64,000 bases of DNA from positions 1 through 64,000 of the forward strand of contig NZ_JAUOZU010000004.1 in assembly GCF_030551875.1 (NCBI RefSeq), in the 5' to 3' direction. Within the stretch, counting starts at the first letter, position 1; each line of letters starts with the position of its first letter. This document shows, piece by piece, positions 25,364 through 33,824 of the stretch. This DNA is from Fluviirhizobium alvei (GTDB lineage: Bacteria > Pseudomonadota > Alphaproteobacteria > Rhizobiales > Rhizobiaceae). Both the position numbers and the translations under genes were made by a program. The notes under the pieces were generated by a model. The model searched no databases, was not told the DNA's origin, and saw only the letters and a program-made list of their open reading frames with translations.

Positions 25364-26920
25364 ATGTCTCTGTCCATCCCCACCATGAGTGCAATCCGGT
25401 TCGGTTACGGCATCCGACCGGGGGAACCCGTCCCGAACGGCGCCAAGGATCTGATGGCGCAATTGTCGGCGGGCGCGGCGCAAGAGCTGCCCTTTCCGGC
25501 AGAAGGGATCGACGGACGTTACCAAACCATTGCCGAAATCCAGGAACGCATCTTCGGCGAGAAGGGCGAAAGCAAGGATGCGCGCCGCGAGCGGTTGAAA
25601 CCGATCCGCAGCGAGATCTTCACCATCAGCGGCAACGACCTGCACCTGCGCCTCTCCCACACTGTCACCTCGCCTTTCGGCTTCTACGAGCGCTTGGTCG
25701 CCTTCTGGATGGACCATTTTTCGGTCTCCACCCGCAAGGACCGGATGATGTATTTGTTGACGCCGCTCTACGAAGTGGAAGCGATCCGTCCGAATGTTTC
25801 GCAAACTTTTGCCGAACTGCTCCGGCAGGCCATCCTGCATCCGGCCATGCTGATCTATCTCGACCAGATCAAATCGAGTGGACCGAACTCGCAGCGAGCC
25901 AAGCGCACCGGCCGCGGGCTCAACGAGAATCTCGGACGCGAGCTGCTGGAACTGCATACGCTCGGCGTCGATGGCGGCTATAATCAGGATGACGTGCGCA
26001 ACGCCGCCCTCGTTCTCACTGGCCTTGCCATGGATCGCATGACGGGTCGGCTCGAATATCGCCGCCAGATGGCGGAACCGGCGACCATCGAACTGTTTGG
26101 CAAGAGCTATGGCGGCAAGCGCCGCTCGATCGAGGATGTGTATGCCCTTCTCGATGATCTCGCTGCTATACCGAAGACCCGCGAACATATCTGCCGCAAG
26201 CTTGCTGTCCATTTCATATCCGATACGCCCGACCCGAAATTGGTCGAAGCGATGATCACCGCATGGTCCGACAGCGACGGCAGTCTGGAACAGGTCTATC
26301 AGGCCATGCTCGCCCATCCGGCCGCCTGGGCCGACCCGGGCGTAAAGGCCCGCCAGCCGCTCGATTTCGTCATAGCCGGCCTGCGGGCTGTAAACGTTCC
26401 TGCTTCCGCTCTCATGCAGCCGAAACGCCGCCATAATGCGGCCGCGCAAGAGGAGGCCGAAGAGGCAGATATGGCGCCTCCGGCTCCCGCAATGAACCCG
26501 AACGCTCCCTCGATGGCACGGGACCCTGACGAGGAGGAAGCGCAAGCCGAGCAGACTGCCGACAGAATGGAGGCTATGGATAAGAACAAGAAACCCAAAA
26601 TGCGACTGAGGCCACCGGTCAACCAACTCAGCATCGGCGCATTGCGCAAGCTCGGACAGCCGCTCTGGGAGCCCGCGAGTCCGGCCGGCACCGACGAGGC
26701 TTTCGCGGTTTGGATTTCCTCCAGCCAACTCACCAACCGTATTGCCTGGGCGCAACGGGTCGCCAACCGTTTCGGCAGCCAGGCCGATCCGGCCAGCCTG
26801 CTCAAGACCGTGCTGCGTGATGCCGCCCGGCAGGACACGATCACCATCGTCTCCCAAGCACCCAATCGCCCTGCAGGCGTGGCGTTCGTGTTGGCGTCAC
26901 CTGAATTTAACCGTCGCTGA
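25364..26920 (+). CDS. DUF1800 family protein
   Basis: 518 residues with the family signature in the middle (GLNENLGRELLELHTLGVDGGY) preceded by a WMDHFSVS segment; these short conserved runs define DUF1800. Residues about 360-420 form an acidic, Ala/Pro-rich linker (EEAEEADMAPPAPAM) not conserved in the family. I see no convincing signal peptide. DUF1800 genes occur with DUF1501 genes across bacteria; the function is unproven, with proposals around cell-envelope or polymer metabolism. It is the first gene of a three-gene operon with DUF1501 (11-bp gap) and the PAAR-like gene. Confidence 0.9.
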   Translation: MSLSIPTMSAIRFGYGIRPGEPVPNGAKDLMAQLSAGAAQELPFPAEGIDGRYQTIAEIQERIFGEKGESKDARRERLKPIRSEIFTISGNDLHLRLSHTVTSPFGFYERLVAFWMDHFSVSTRKDRMMYLLTPLYEVEAIRPNVSQTFAELLRQAILHPAMLIYLDQIKSSGPNSQRAKRTGRGLNENLGRELLELHTLGVDGGYNQDDVRNAALVLTGLAMDRMTGRLEYRRQMAEPATIELFGKSYGGKRRSIEDVYALLDDLAAIPKTREHICRKLAVHFISDTPDPKLVEAMITAWSDSDGSLEQVYQAMLAHPAAWADPGVKARQPLDFVIAGLRAVNVPASALMQPKRRHNAAAQEEAEEADMAPPAPAMNPNAPSMARDPDEEEAQAEQTADRMEAMDKNKKPKMRLRPPVNQLSIGALRKLGQPLWEPASPAGTDEAFAVWISSSQLTNRIAWAQRVANRFGSQADPASLLKTVLRDAARQDTITIVSQAPNRPAGVAFVLASPEFNRR

Positions 26921-26931
26921 AAGGAACCGAC

Positions 26932-28107
26932 ATGGCCCAGTTTACGATTTCAAGACGGTCGTTTCTTGCCTCCGCCTGCTGCGTGGCCGCGTCCCCGCTG
27001 ATTACGCCGGTGAGTTTCGCCGCAACACCCGGCGAAAATCGCTTCATCACCATCGTGCTGCGCGGTGCGCTCGATGGGCTCTATCTTGTACAGCCCTATA
27101 CCGAACCTCTGCTAAAAAGCTATCGCCCCGAACTGGCGCTGGATCCGTCGAATGGCCTGATCGATCTCGATGGCCAGTTCGGCCTGCATCCGGATGCCGG
27201 CGATCTCCTGCCGCTGTGGAAAAGCGGCGATCTCGGTTTCATTCACGCCGTCTCCACGCCGTATCGGAACACCCGTAGCCATTTCGATGGCCAGGACATT
27301 CTTGAAAGCGGTGCCGAGCAGGCGGCAGAAGCTGATAGCGGCTGGCTCAATCGCGCCCTTTCCGGTATTGCGAATGTGGAGAGCCGCAAGGCGATCGATG
27401 TCAGCGCTTCAGCCGAACTCATCCTCTCCGGTCCAAATCCGATCGACGTCTGGTCTTCCCAGTCCGACATCGCGATGAAGCCCGACGAGATGGCCTTCTT
27501 CAAGCGCCTTTATCAGAGCGATCCGGATTTTTCGAAAGTGTTCGCCGAAGCCGTCAAGACCGATGACGACGCCGACGCAGTGTTCGGCAGCGACAAGCGC
27601 ACAGGCGATGCGGCCGGTATTGCTCATCTGACGGCCGGGATGCTGCGCAAGGACTATCGCATCGCCAATTTCTCGATCGGCGGTTGGGATACTCATGTCG
27701 GCCAGGTCTCGGTGTTCCGGCGACCATTGAAAACCCTCGTCAATGTGCTCACCACACTGAAGACCGAGCTCGGGCCAGAGATCTGGTCCAAAACCGCCAT
27801 CCTCGCCATGACGGAATTCGGCCGCACCGTGCGTCAGAATGGCTCGCGGGGCACCGACCACGGCACCGGTGGCATTGCCATCATCGCCGGCGGCGCCATT
27901 CGCGGTGGCAAGGTGCATGGCCAATGGCCGGGCCTCAAGGAAAGCGCCCTGTTCGAAAACCGGGACCTGATGCCGACCGGCGATATCCGCGCCATTTCCG
28001 CATCGCTCCTGCATGCCCAGTTCGATATCGGCCGCGAAAAACTCACCAGCCAGGTTTTCCCGGGCCTCGAATTCGACCTTGCAAAACAGACCTACCTGAA
28101 AGGCTGA
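26932..28107 (+). CDS. DUF1501 family protein with TAT signal
   Basis: 391 residues. A twin-arginine signal (SRRSFLASACCVAA) implies export in a folded state. The DUF1501 core includes VLRGALDGLY near residue 45, RNTRSHFDGQDILESG (metal-binding-like His/Asp) and a C-terminal MTEFGRTVRQNGSRGTDHG-type motif, which resembles the alkaline-phosphatase superfamily metal sites, so a periplasmic metal-dependent hydrolase is a fair hypothesis. AAAGGAACC precedes the ATG. It is sandwiched between DUF1800 and a PAAR-like protein. Confidence 0.92.
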   Translation: MAQFTISRRSFLASACCVAASPLITPVSFAATPGENRFITIVLRGALDGLYLVQPYTEPLLKSYRPELALDPSNGLIDLDGQFGLHPDAGDLLPLWKSGDLGFIHAVSTPYRNTRSHFDGQDILESGAEQAAEADSGWLNRALSGIANVESRKAIDVSASAELILSGPNPIDVWSSQSDIAMKPDEMAFFKRLYQSDPDFSKVFAEAVKTDDDADAVFGSDKRTGDAAGIAHLTAGMLRKDYRIANFSIGGWDTHVGQVSVFRRPLKTLVNVLTTLKTELGPEIWSKTAILAMTEFGRTVRQNGSRGTDHGTGGIAIIAGGAIRGGKVHGQWPGLKESALFENRDLMPTGDIRAISASLLHAQFDIGREKLTSQVFPGLEFDLAKQTYLKG

Positions 28108-28110
28108 CAG

Positions 28111-28470
28111 ATGCCAGCGCATCGGACCAACCCGGCAAACGGCACGAAAACCTTCGGGCCGGCGCTTTGCCTGCTCGTCGCGCTTGCGCCCGGCGTAGTC
28201 CTGGCCGAACCCGTGCCGGATTGCGCACTCAAGGGCGCCCTGTCGGTCATGATCGGCGGCCGCCCTGCCCTCAGGCTTTCCGATGTCGCCCGCTGCCCGG
28301 CCGCGCTTTATGAGGTGATCCCTTCGATCCAGATCGAGGGCCAGCCGATGGTGCATTTCAAGACCGGCGCTACCGAAAAAGCCAACTGCACGGCCACGGG
28401 CGATGCGACCGTCAGTGTCGAAGGCAAACAGGCGACCCGCCTCGGCGACGTCAATTGCCAGCAGAACTGA
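28111..28470 (+). CDS. Exported PAAR-like protein
   Basis: 119 residues. A hydrophobic stretch (ALCLLVALAPGVVLA) predicts a signal peptide. The mature 87 residues show the repeating pattern of PAAR-type proteins: VMIGGRPALRLSDVARCP near the start and ATVSVEGKQATRLGDVNC at the end, with strands between. The four Cys residues could bind a metal or form disulfides. Classical PAAR proteins tip the type VI secretion spike and lack signal peptides, so this is an unusual combination. It follows the DUF1501 gene by 3 bp. No type VI gene is in the window. Confidence 0.7.
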   Translation: MPAHRTNPANGTKTFGPALCLLVALAPGVVLAEPVPDCALKGALSVMIGGRPALRLSDVARCPAALYEVIPSIQIEGQPMVHFKTGATEKANCTATGDATVSVEGKQATRLGDVNCQQN

Positions 28471-28488
28471 TGGCGTCCTGACCCTGGC

Positions 28489-29439
28489 CTATCCCAGCTT
28501 GCGCACCAGATGTGCGAGCGCCAACAGCACCACAAGGTCGCGGATCATCGGCTCGGCATCGCGCGCAAAGTCGATATCCTCGGTGATCGATGGCAGCGCA
28601 AAATAATCCTTCTTCGACGGCAGCAGCAGGTAGCAGGCCTTGCCATCGAGCGCCATCAGCACATCGCCGTCGCGCCAGTCGCGGGAAAAAAAGCGGAGCG
28701 CCGATGCCAGCGCGCCCTGAATGAGCGGCTGGGCAGCCGCTAAATTGCTGCTTCGAAATTCGTAGAAGGCATCGATTTCAGGATCGCCGCATTCGAGCAC
28801 ATCGTCGCGATTGCCGAACAGGTCGCGGACCTTCTCCTGCAGCCAGTTGCCGCGCCGGGCCACGATCAGCGTGCCGTCGAAGGGATGATCGAGCGGAAAG
28901 TGAAACACCAGCCCCTTGAAAAGCGTTGTTTCATTCTTGCCGCTGCCGCTCACCAGACTGGTCTCGACCAGCGAGAAATCAAGCCCCTCATGGTTGCCCG
29001 AAAGAGCGTCATCATTCTTGGACCGGGTGAACCGCAAGAGCTTGAGCTGCTTCAGATCCTCGAGAAACCAGGGCTGCTGCCCGTGGCTATAGTCAACATT
29101 CTCGACAAAGCCGAAGATCTCCGGAAACAGCCGGTAGCGCAGCACCATCTGATGGTCTTTCACCGGCTTCCAGGCGAAATCCCACACATAAAAGGCGCCG
29201 ACCATGAGTAGCGCACCGGTGAATCCGAACAGACGATGCTTGGCATCGTCGTTCGCATAGGCGCCATAGAGCAGCAGGGCCGAGAAAATGATGTAGCCGC
29301 CGAAATACATCGCCACCTGTAGATAGGCCGATGACAGGATCTGCGGTCGCTCGACATTGTATTCGTCGATCGCCGCTTCGGCGCGGGCGCGTCGTTCGGC
29401 GTCCGGCATGTACTGCCCGGAATTCGCTTTCTCCTCCAT
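28489..29439 (-). CDS. DUF3137 membrane protein
   Basis: About 316 residues from ATG 29439, preceded by GGGAGG; the frame runs on far upstream into uvrB on the other strand and that extension is not real. Two membrane helices lie near residues 40-85 (LQVAMYFGGYIIFSALLLYG and a following ALLMVGAFYVW). The remainder is a soluble domain with the DUF3137 features: a TLFKGLVFHFPLDHPFDGT segment and a SRDWRDGDVLMALDG segment. Function unknown; proteins of this type are often described as 'Galanin-like' or hypothetical. Confidence 0.8.
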   Translation of the reverse strand: MEEKANSGQYMPDAERRARAEAAIDEYNVERPQILSSAYLQVAMYFGGYIIFSALLLYGAYANDDAKHRLFGFTGALLMVGAFYVWDFAWKPVKDHQMVLRYRLFPEIFGFVENVDYSHGQQPWFLEDLKQLKLLRFTRSKNDDALSGNHEGLDFSLVETSLVSGSGKNETTLFKGLVFHFPLDHPFDGTLIVARRGNWLQEKVRDLFGNRDDVLECGDPEIDAFYEFRSSNLAAAQPLIQGALASALRFFSRDWRDGDVLMALDGKACYLLLPSKKDYFALPSITEDIDFARDAEPMIRDLVVLLALAHLVRKLG

Positions 29440-29541
29440 GTACGCCTCCCATCGTACCAGGGGCCAATGATGGAACACCGCAAAGTACTTTAGCGTTTCC
29501 GAATGATCCGCCTGTCTTGGCTGTCCGTCAAGTGCAGGTTT

Positions 29542-29556
29542 GTTTCCCTTTTGTAC
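29542..29556 (+). promoter_or_regulatory. Weak SOS-box-like site upstream of uvrB
   Basis: GTTT-CCCTTTT-GTAC matches the alphaproteobacterial LexA consensus GTTC-N7-GTTC with two mismatches and lies 45 bases before the uvrB ATG. UvrB genes are often SOS-controlled. The match is weak and offered as a candidate only. Confidence 0.3.
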
Positions 29557-29601
29557 GCTTTTCGCCTTCCCTTTATTCGATTCTCTTGCCATATATCTGC
29601 C

Positions 29602-32600
29602 ATGGCCAGATCTCCGAAAAACCCGCCGTCCGGCTTCGAGGAAGCCCCGCAATCTCCCTTCGAGGGCGAGCCTCTGTCCGGCTCGGTCAGCGACTGGGTG
29701 CGCCAGATGGAACAGGAGGCCGAGAAGGCCCAGCGCGCCGAAAGCATGCGCGAAATCCGCTCCAAGGCCGGCACCCATCGCAAGAAGGTCGAGAATGCCG
29801 CCCGCCAGAATGAGGAGAGCCAATCTGCCGCAGGCCGCAAGCCCGGACGGGCGTCCGAGCCCGGGCGAGGCCCCCGCGGAGGCGTTGAGCGCAGCGAAAC
29901 TGCCGTGAGCGCAAAGACCTCTTCGCGCGGCGGCTCGATCGGCGGCTCGAACGATCCGAAGGAGCGCGCCGCCGCCGGTCTCAATCCGGTCGCCGGCCTC
30001 GATGTCTCGCTTGAGGAAGCGCAGGCACTCGCCCCCGGCGCCGTGACCGCGACGGTCGATGCATTGTCGAAACTGATCGAGAGCGGCAATCCGCTGTTCA
30101 AGGATGGCGAGGTCTGGGTGCCGCACCGTCCCGTCCGGCCGCCGAAATCGGAAGGCGGCATCGCCTTCCAGCTGGTGACCGATTACAAGCCGGCCGGCGA
30201 CCAGCCGACGGCAATTCGCGAGCTCGCGGGCGGGCTGAATTCCGGCGAACGCAGCCAGGTTCTGCTCGGCGTCACCGGTTCAGGCAAGACCTTTACGATG
30301 GCGCAGGTGATTGCCGAGACGCAGCGCCCGGCTGTCATCCTTGCGCCAAACAAGACGCTCGCCGCCCAGCTCTATTCCGAATTCAAGAATTTCTTCCCGC
30401 ACAATGCGGTCGAATATTTCGTCTCCTACTACGATTACTACCAGCCGGAAGCCTATGTGCCCCGCACGGACACCTATATCGAGAAGGAATCGACCATCAA
30501 CGAACAGATCGACCGGATGCGGCATGCCGCCACCCGCGCGATCCTCGAACGCGACGATTGCATCATCGTCGCCTCGGTCTCCTGCATCTACGGTATCGGC
30601 TCGGTCGAAACCTATACGGCCATGACCTTCCAGATCGAGATCGGCGACCGGCTCGACCAGCGCCAGCTGCTCGCCGATCTCGTCGCCCAGCAATACAAGC
30701 GCCGCGAGATGGATTTCCAGCGCGGTTCGTTCCGGGTTCGTGGCGATACGATCGAACTTTTTCCCGCCCACCTTGAAGATGCCGCCTGGCGCATCACCAT
30801 GTTCGGCGACGAGGTCGAGGCGATCACCGAATTCGATCCGCTCACAGGCCAGAAGACCGGCGATCTCAAGAGCGTCAAGATCTACGCCAACAGCCACTAT
30901 GTCACGCCGCGTCCGGCGCTCAATTCGGCGATCCGCTCGATCAAGGACGAGCTGAAGCTCCGCCTCGCCGAACTCGAAAAGGCCGGTCGCCTGCTCGAAG
31001 CCCAGCGGCTCGAACAGCGCACCCGCTACGATATCGAGATGCTGGAAGCCACCGGCTCCTGTCAGGGCATCGAGAACTATTCGCGCTATCTCACCGGCCG
31101 CAAGCCGGGCGAACCGCCGCCGACCCTGTTCGAATATGTGCCGGACAATGCCATCCTCTTCATCGACGAAAGCCATGTGACGATCCCGCAGATCGGCGGC
31201 ATGTATCGCGGCGACTTCCGCCGCAAGGCGACGCTGGCCGAGTACGGCTTCCGCCTGCCCTCCTGCATGGACAACCGGCCGCTGCGCTTCGAGGAATGGG
31301 ATGCGATGCGGCCCGATACGGTGGCAGTGTCGGCCACGCCGGGCGAATGGGAAATGGAGCAGGCCGGCGGCGTCTTCGCCGAACAGGTCATCCGCCCGAC
31401 CGGCCTGATCGATCCGCCGGTGGAAGTGCGTCCGGCCAAGAGCCAGGTCGATGACGTTCTGGGCGAAATCCGCGCCACCTCGCTCGCCGGCTACCGCACC
31501 CTGGTTACGGTTCTCACCAAGCGCATGGCCGAGGATCTCACCGAATATCTTCACGAACAGGGTGTGCGGGTGCGCTACATGCATTCCGACATCGATACGC
31601 TCGAACGGATCGAGATCCTGCGCGATCTCCGCCTCGGTGCCTTCGACGTGCTGGTCGGCATCAACCTGTTGCGCGAAGGTCTCGATATTCCGGAATGCGG
31701 CTTCGTCGCCATTCTCGATGCCGACAAGGAAGGGTTTCTGCGCTCGGAAACCTCGCTCATCCAGACGATCGGCCGCGCCGCCCGCAATGTCGATGGCAAG
31801 GTCATCCTCTATGCCGATCATGTTACCGGCTCGATGGAGCGCGCCATGGGCGAAACCGCCCGCCGCCGCGAAAAGCAGATGGCCTGGAATGCGGCAAACG
31901 GCATTACGCCGGAAAGCGTCAAGGCCCGCATTTCCGACATTCTCGACAGCGTCTACGAGAAGGACCATGTGCGGGCGGAAATCACCGTCAAGGGCGTCAA
32001 GAGCGGTGCCACCGATCTGGTCGGCGGCAATATGCAGGCCCATCTCAATGCGCTGGAAAAATCGATGCGCGATGCCGCCGCCGATCTCGATTTCGAGACC
32101 GCCGCCCGTCTGCGCGACGAGATCAAGCGCCTGAAGGCCGTCGAACTGGCAGTGATGGACGATCCCATCGCCAGAGACGAACAGAAGGCGCTGGAGGCAC
32201 GCGGCTCAAAGCTTGCCGACGGTGGAAAGAAGCCCGCGGCCGGCCGCAGCTCTTCCTCTCCCCTTGCGGGAGAGGATAGTTCGCCCCGAGAGGCAAAGCC
32301 GATCGGAACGGCGAACTTGGTGAAGGGTGAATCCGACACCGCCTCCCCCGTCGGGATGGCTGGAGAGGAGGGTTCTCGCGGCAGCTACTTCGCCAAACCC
32401 GACCTCGACAATATGGGCCCCGGCACCGACATGGAGCGACCGTTGTTCCGCCGCAACTCGCTTGATGAAATGACGGTCCGCCGCACCGAAAAGCCGCTCG
32501 CCTCCGGCCCGCTGCCGGAGAAGCCCCTGTCCTCTTCTCCCCAGCGGGGAGAAGGTGCCCGAAGGGCGGATGAGGGGGCGACGCCCTCGACCGGCGACGA

Positions 32601-32712
32601 CGGCTTCCGACCCGTCATCCGCGCCAAGACCGGCAAGGGCTCCTACGAAGATGCCGGCGATCTGGCGAAAGCGAAGAAGAGCAAGGGCAAGACCGGAAAA
32701 CCGGGGAAGTAA
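29602..32712 (+). CDS. uvrB: Excinuclease ABC subunit B, with repeat-derived extensions
   Basis: A 1036-residue UvrB, far longer than the usual 670-700, that verifies DNA damage in nucleotide excision repair. An N-terminal extension of about 185 residues precedes the core, which opens with [17 protein letters not shown]. Walker A (GVTGSGKT, about 223-230), the beta-hairpin [17 protein letters not shown] and the Walker B DESH (about 520) are intact. A UVR motif lies at about 813-848. The final 186 residues are low-complexity and include translated palindromic repeats (32251-32355 and about 32540-32600). The ATG at 29602 gives a sensible N terminus; the frame is open to 29503. The 3' end is duplicated twice downstream. 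Confidence 0.96.
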   Translation: MARSPKNPPSGFEEAPQSPFEGEPLSGSVSDWVRQMEQEAEKAQRAESMREIRSKAGTHRKKVENAARQNEESQSAAGRKPGRASEPGRGPRGGVERSETAVSAKTSSRGGSIGGSNDPKERAAAGLNPVAGLDVSLEEAQALAPGAVTATVDALSKLIESGNPLFKDGEVWVPHRPVRPPKSEGGIAFQLVTDYKPAGDQPTAIRELAGGLNSGERSQVLLGVTGSGKTFTMAQVIAETQRPAVILAPNKTLAAQLYSEFKNFFPHNAVEYFVSYYDYYQPEAYVPRTDTYIEKESTINEQIDRMRHAATRAILERDDCIIVASVSCIYGIGSVETYTAMTFQIEIGDRLDQRQLLADLVAQQYKRREMDFQRGSFRVRGDTIELFPAHLEDAAWRITMFGDEVEAITEFDPLTGQKTGDLKSVKIYANSHYVTPRPALNSAIRSIKDELKLRLAELEKAGRLLEAQRLEQRTRYDIEMLEATGSCQGIENYSRYLTGRKPGEPPPTLFEYVPDNAILFIDESHVTIPQIGGMYRGDFRRKATLAEYGFRLPSCMDNRPLRFEEWDAMRPDTVAVSATPGEWEMEQAGGVFAEQVIRPTGLIDPPVEVRPAKSQVDDVLGEIRATSLAGYRTLVTVLTKRMAEDLTEYLHEQGVRVRYMHSDIDTLERIEILRDLRLGAFDVLVGINLLREGLDIPECGFVAILDADKEGFLRSETSLIQTIGRAARNVDGKVILYADHVTGSMERAMGETARRREKQMAWNAANGITPESVKARISDILDSVYEKDHVRAEITVKGVKSGATDLVGGNMQAHLNALEKSMRDAAADLDFETAARLRDEIKRLKAVELAVMDDPIARDEQKALEARGSKLADGGKKPAAGRSSSSPLAGEDSSPREAKPIGTANLVKGESDTASPVGMAGEEGSRGSYFAKPDLDNMGPGTDMERPLFRRNSLDEMTVRRTEKPLASGPLPEKPLSSSPQRGEGARRADEGATPSTGDDGFRPVIRAKTGKGSYEDAGDLAKAKKSKGKTGKPGK
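32251..32355. repeat. Palindromic mosaic repeat inserted in frame in uvrB
   Basis: The stretch opens with the palindrome CTCTCCCCTTGCGGGAGAG found in the intergenic units at 32860, 33361 and 63841, and continues with a diverged GGTGAAGGGTGAA part. It is read through as codons of the UvrB tail (SPLAGED...). Other UvrB proteins do not need this region, so it is best seen as an element captured in the reading frame. Confidence 0.75.
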
Positions 32713-32741
32713 GAGGCACGCCTCGGGCCCTTGCGGGGGAG

Positions 32742-32859
32742 GCTTCGGAGCGACCGGAGCAGTCGGGCAAAACAATGAAATTGTTTTGAGCTCAGAAGGC
32801 CTGAGCGTGGGCCACGCGAGGGCTGTTTTGGGGAACGGTAATTTTGCGGAAAGCGCCGC
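32742..32859. repeat. 120-bp direct repeat, copy 1
   Basis: Matches 33242-33359 at an exact offset of 500 bp with about six differences. It contains a perfect 9-bp stem CAAAACAAT-GAA-ATTGTTTTG (32768-32788). It follows the uvrB stop codon. Confidence 0.85.
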
Positions 32860-33038
32860 GGCCTTACCTCTCCCCTTGCGGGAGAGGATACGGAGGCCGC
32901 ACGAGGCGTAGCCGAGGGCTTGGCCGAAGTTGGTGAGGGGTGAAGCGGTGTTCAGACTACCCCTCACCAACTGCGGCTAGGGTTCGCAAATGCTCACCCA
33001 GCCTCCGTATCCTCTCCCGCAAGGGGAGAGGTAAGGCC
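32860..33038. repeat. Palindrome-bounded 178-bp unit, forward orientation
   Basis: Both ends carry the same sequence in inverted order (GGCCTTACCTCTCCCC...GGGGAGAGGTAAGGCC), and internal arms pair as well (TTGGTGAGGGGT with ACCCCTCACCAA). The reverse complement of 33361-33538 matches this unit base for base with only a handful of differences. Confidence 0.85.
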
Positions 33039-33211
33039 GCCGCACCGAAACGCCGCTCGCCTCCGGCCCTCTGCCGGTGAACCCCCTACCTCTTCTCCCC
33101 AGCGGGGAGAAGGTGCCCGAAGGGCGGATGAGGGGGCGCCGCCCTCGACCGGCGACGACGGCTTCCGACCCATCATCCGCGTCAAGGCAAGGCATCGTCG
33201 AGGAAGTAAGC
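33037..33211 (+). pseudogene. Duplicated 3' end of uvrB, copy 2
   Basis: This segment repeats the uvrB tail from the CACCGAAA at 32484 (here at 33043) through the GAAGTAAG around the stop codon. It carries the AGCGGGGAGAAGGTGCCCG repeat. The roughly 57-bp Lys-rich part of the uvrB tail is missing and the end has diverged. It has no start codon or promoter of its own. Confidence 0.75.
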
Positions 33212-33241
33212 CGCAGCCTCACCTCTCCGCTTGCGGGAGAG

Positions 33242-33360
33242 GCTTCGGAGCGACCGGCGCAGTCGGGCAAAACAATGAAATTGTTTTGAGCGCAGAAGGC
33301 CTGAGCGTGGGCCACGCGAGGGCTGCTTTGGGGAACGGTAAGTTTACGGAAAGCGCCGCA
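33242..33360. repeat. 120-bp direct repeat, copy 2
   Basis: Second copy of 32742-32859, offset by exactly 500 bp. The CAAAACAAT-GAA-ATTGTTTTG hairpin is fully kept (33268-33288) while nearby single-stranded positions differ. Confidence 0.85.
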
Positions 33361-33538
33361 GCCTTACCTCTCCCCTTGCGGGAGAGGATACGGAGGCTGG
33401 GTGAGCATTTGCGAACCGTAGCCGCAGTTGGTGAGGGGTAGTCTCAACACCGCTTCACCCCTCACCAACTTCGGCCAAGCCCTCGGCTATGCCTCGTGCG
33501 GCCTGCGTATCCTCTCCCGCAAGGGGAGAGGTAAGGCC
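33361..33538. repeat. Palindrome-bounded 178-bp unit, inverted orientation
   Basis: Occupies the same place relative to the 120-bp repeat as 32860-33038 but in the opposite orientation. Its termini are the same GGCCTTACCTCTCC-type inverted repeats, which could have served as recombination sites for the flip. Confidence 0.85.
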
Positions 33539-33540
33539 AC

Positions 33541-33697
33541 GACACCGAAAAGCCGCCCGCTGCCGGAAAAGCCCCTATCCTCTTCTCCCCAGCGGGGAGA
33601 AGGTGCCCGAAGGGCGGATGAGGGGGCGACGCCCTCGATCAGCGACGAAGGCTTCCGACCCATCATCCGCGCCAAGACCGGAAAACCGGGGAAGTAA
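33541..33697 (+). pseudogene. Duplicated 3' end of uvrB, copy 3
   Basis: It repeats the uvrB tail from CACCGAAA (33543) to the stop codon and still ends with the same residues (RAKTGKPGK then stop). Compared with uvrB it lacks the part lying between two AAGACCGG direct repeats in the gene, as expected from a slippage deletion. The frame is open from 33428, but without uvrB domains this is not an independent gene. Confidence 0.78.
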
Positions 33698-33774
33698 GAG
33701 GCAGGCCTTACCCCTCCCCGACAAATAAAACAACCTTCACCCCGCCAAACCGATTTGCGGTCAGAAATGGAAAT

Positions 33775-33802
33775 GGCGGGCGCCCTACCCGGAACGCCCG
33801 CC
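33775..33802 (-). terminator. Terminator hairpin of the minus-strand RTX gene
   Basis: GGCGGGCG (33775-33782) and CGCCCGCC (33795-33802) form a perfect 8-bp stem 22 bases beyond the RTX stop codon. On the minus strand it is followed by ATTTCCATTTC. Confidence 0.6.
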
Positions 33803-33824
33803 CAGTTTGTTCCGTCTGAATCAA

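Noticed and set aside
28489-30126. A 545-residue frame covering the DUF3137 gene and the start of uvrB on the other strand
   Set aside because: Only the part below 29439 has a ribosome site and the DUF3137 pattern; the rest is antisense to uvrB.
32860-33538. CRISPR array
   Set aside because: The repeats are long, palindromic and of irregular spacing; no short repeat-spacer pattern exists here or elsewhere in the window.
32555-33728. Several 60-120 residue frames on both strands in the repeat nest after uvrB
   Set aside because: They are translations of palindromic repeats and have no start signals or family likeness; treated as repeats and partial uvrB copies.
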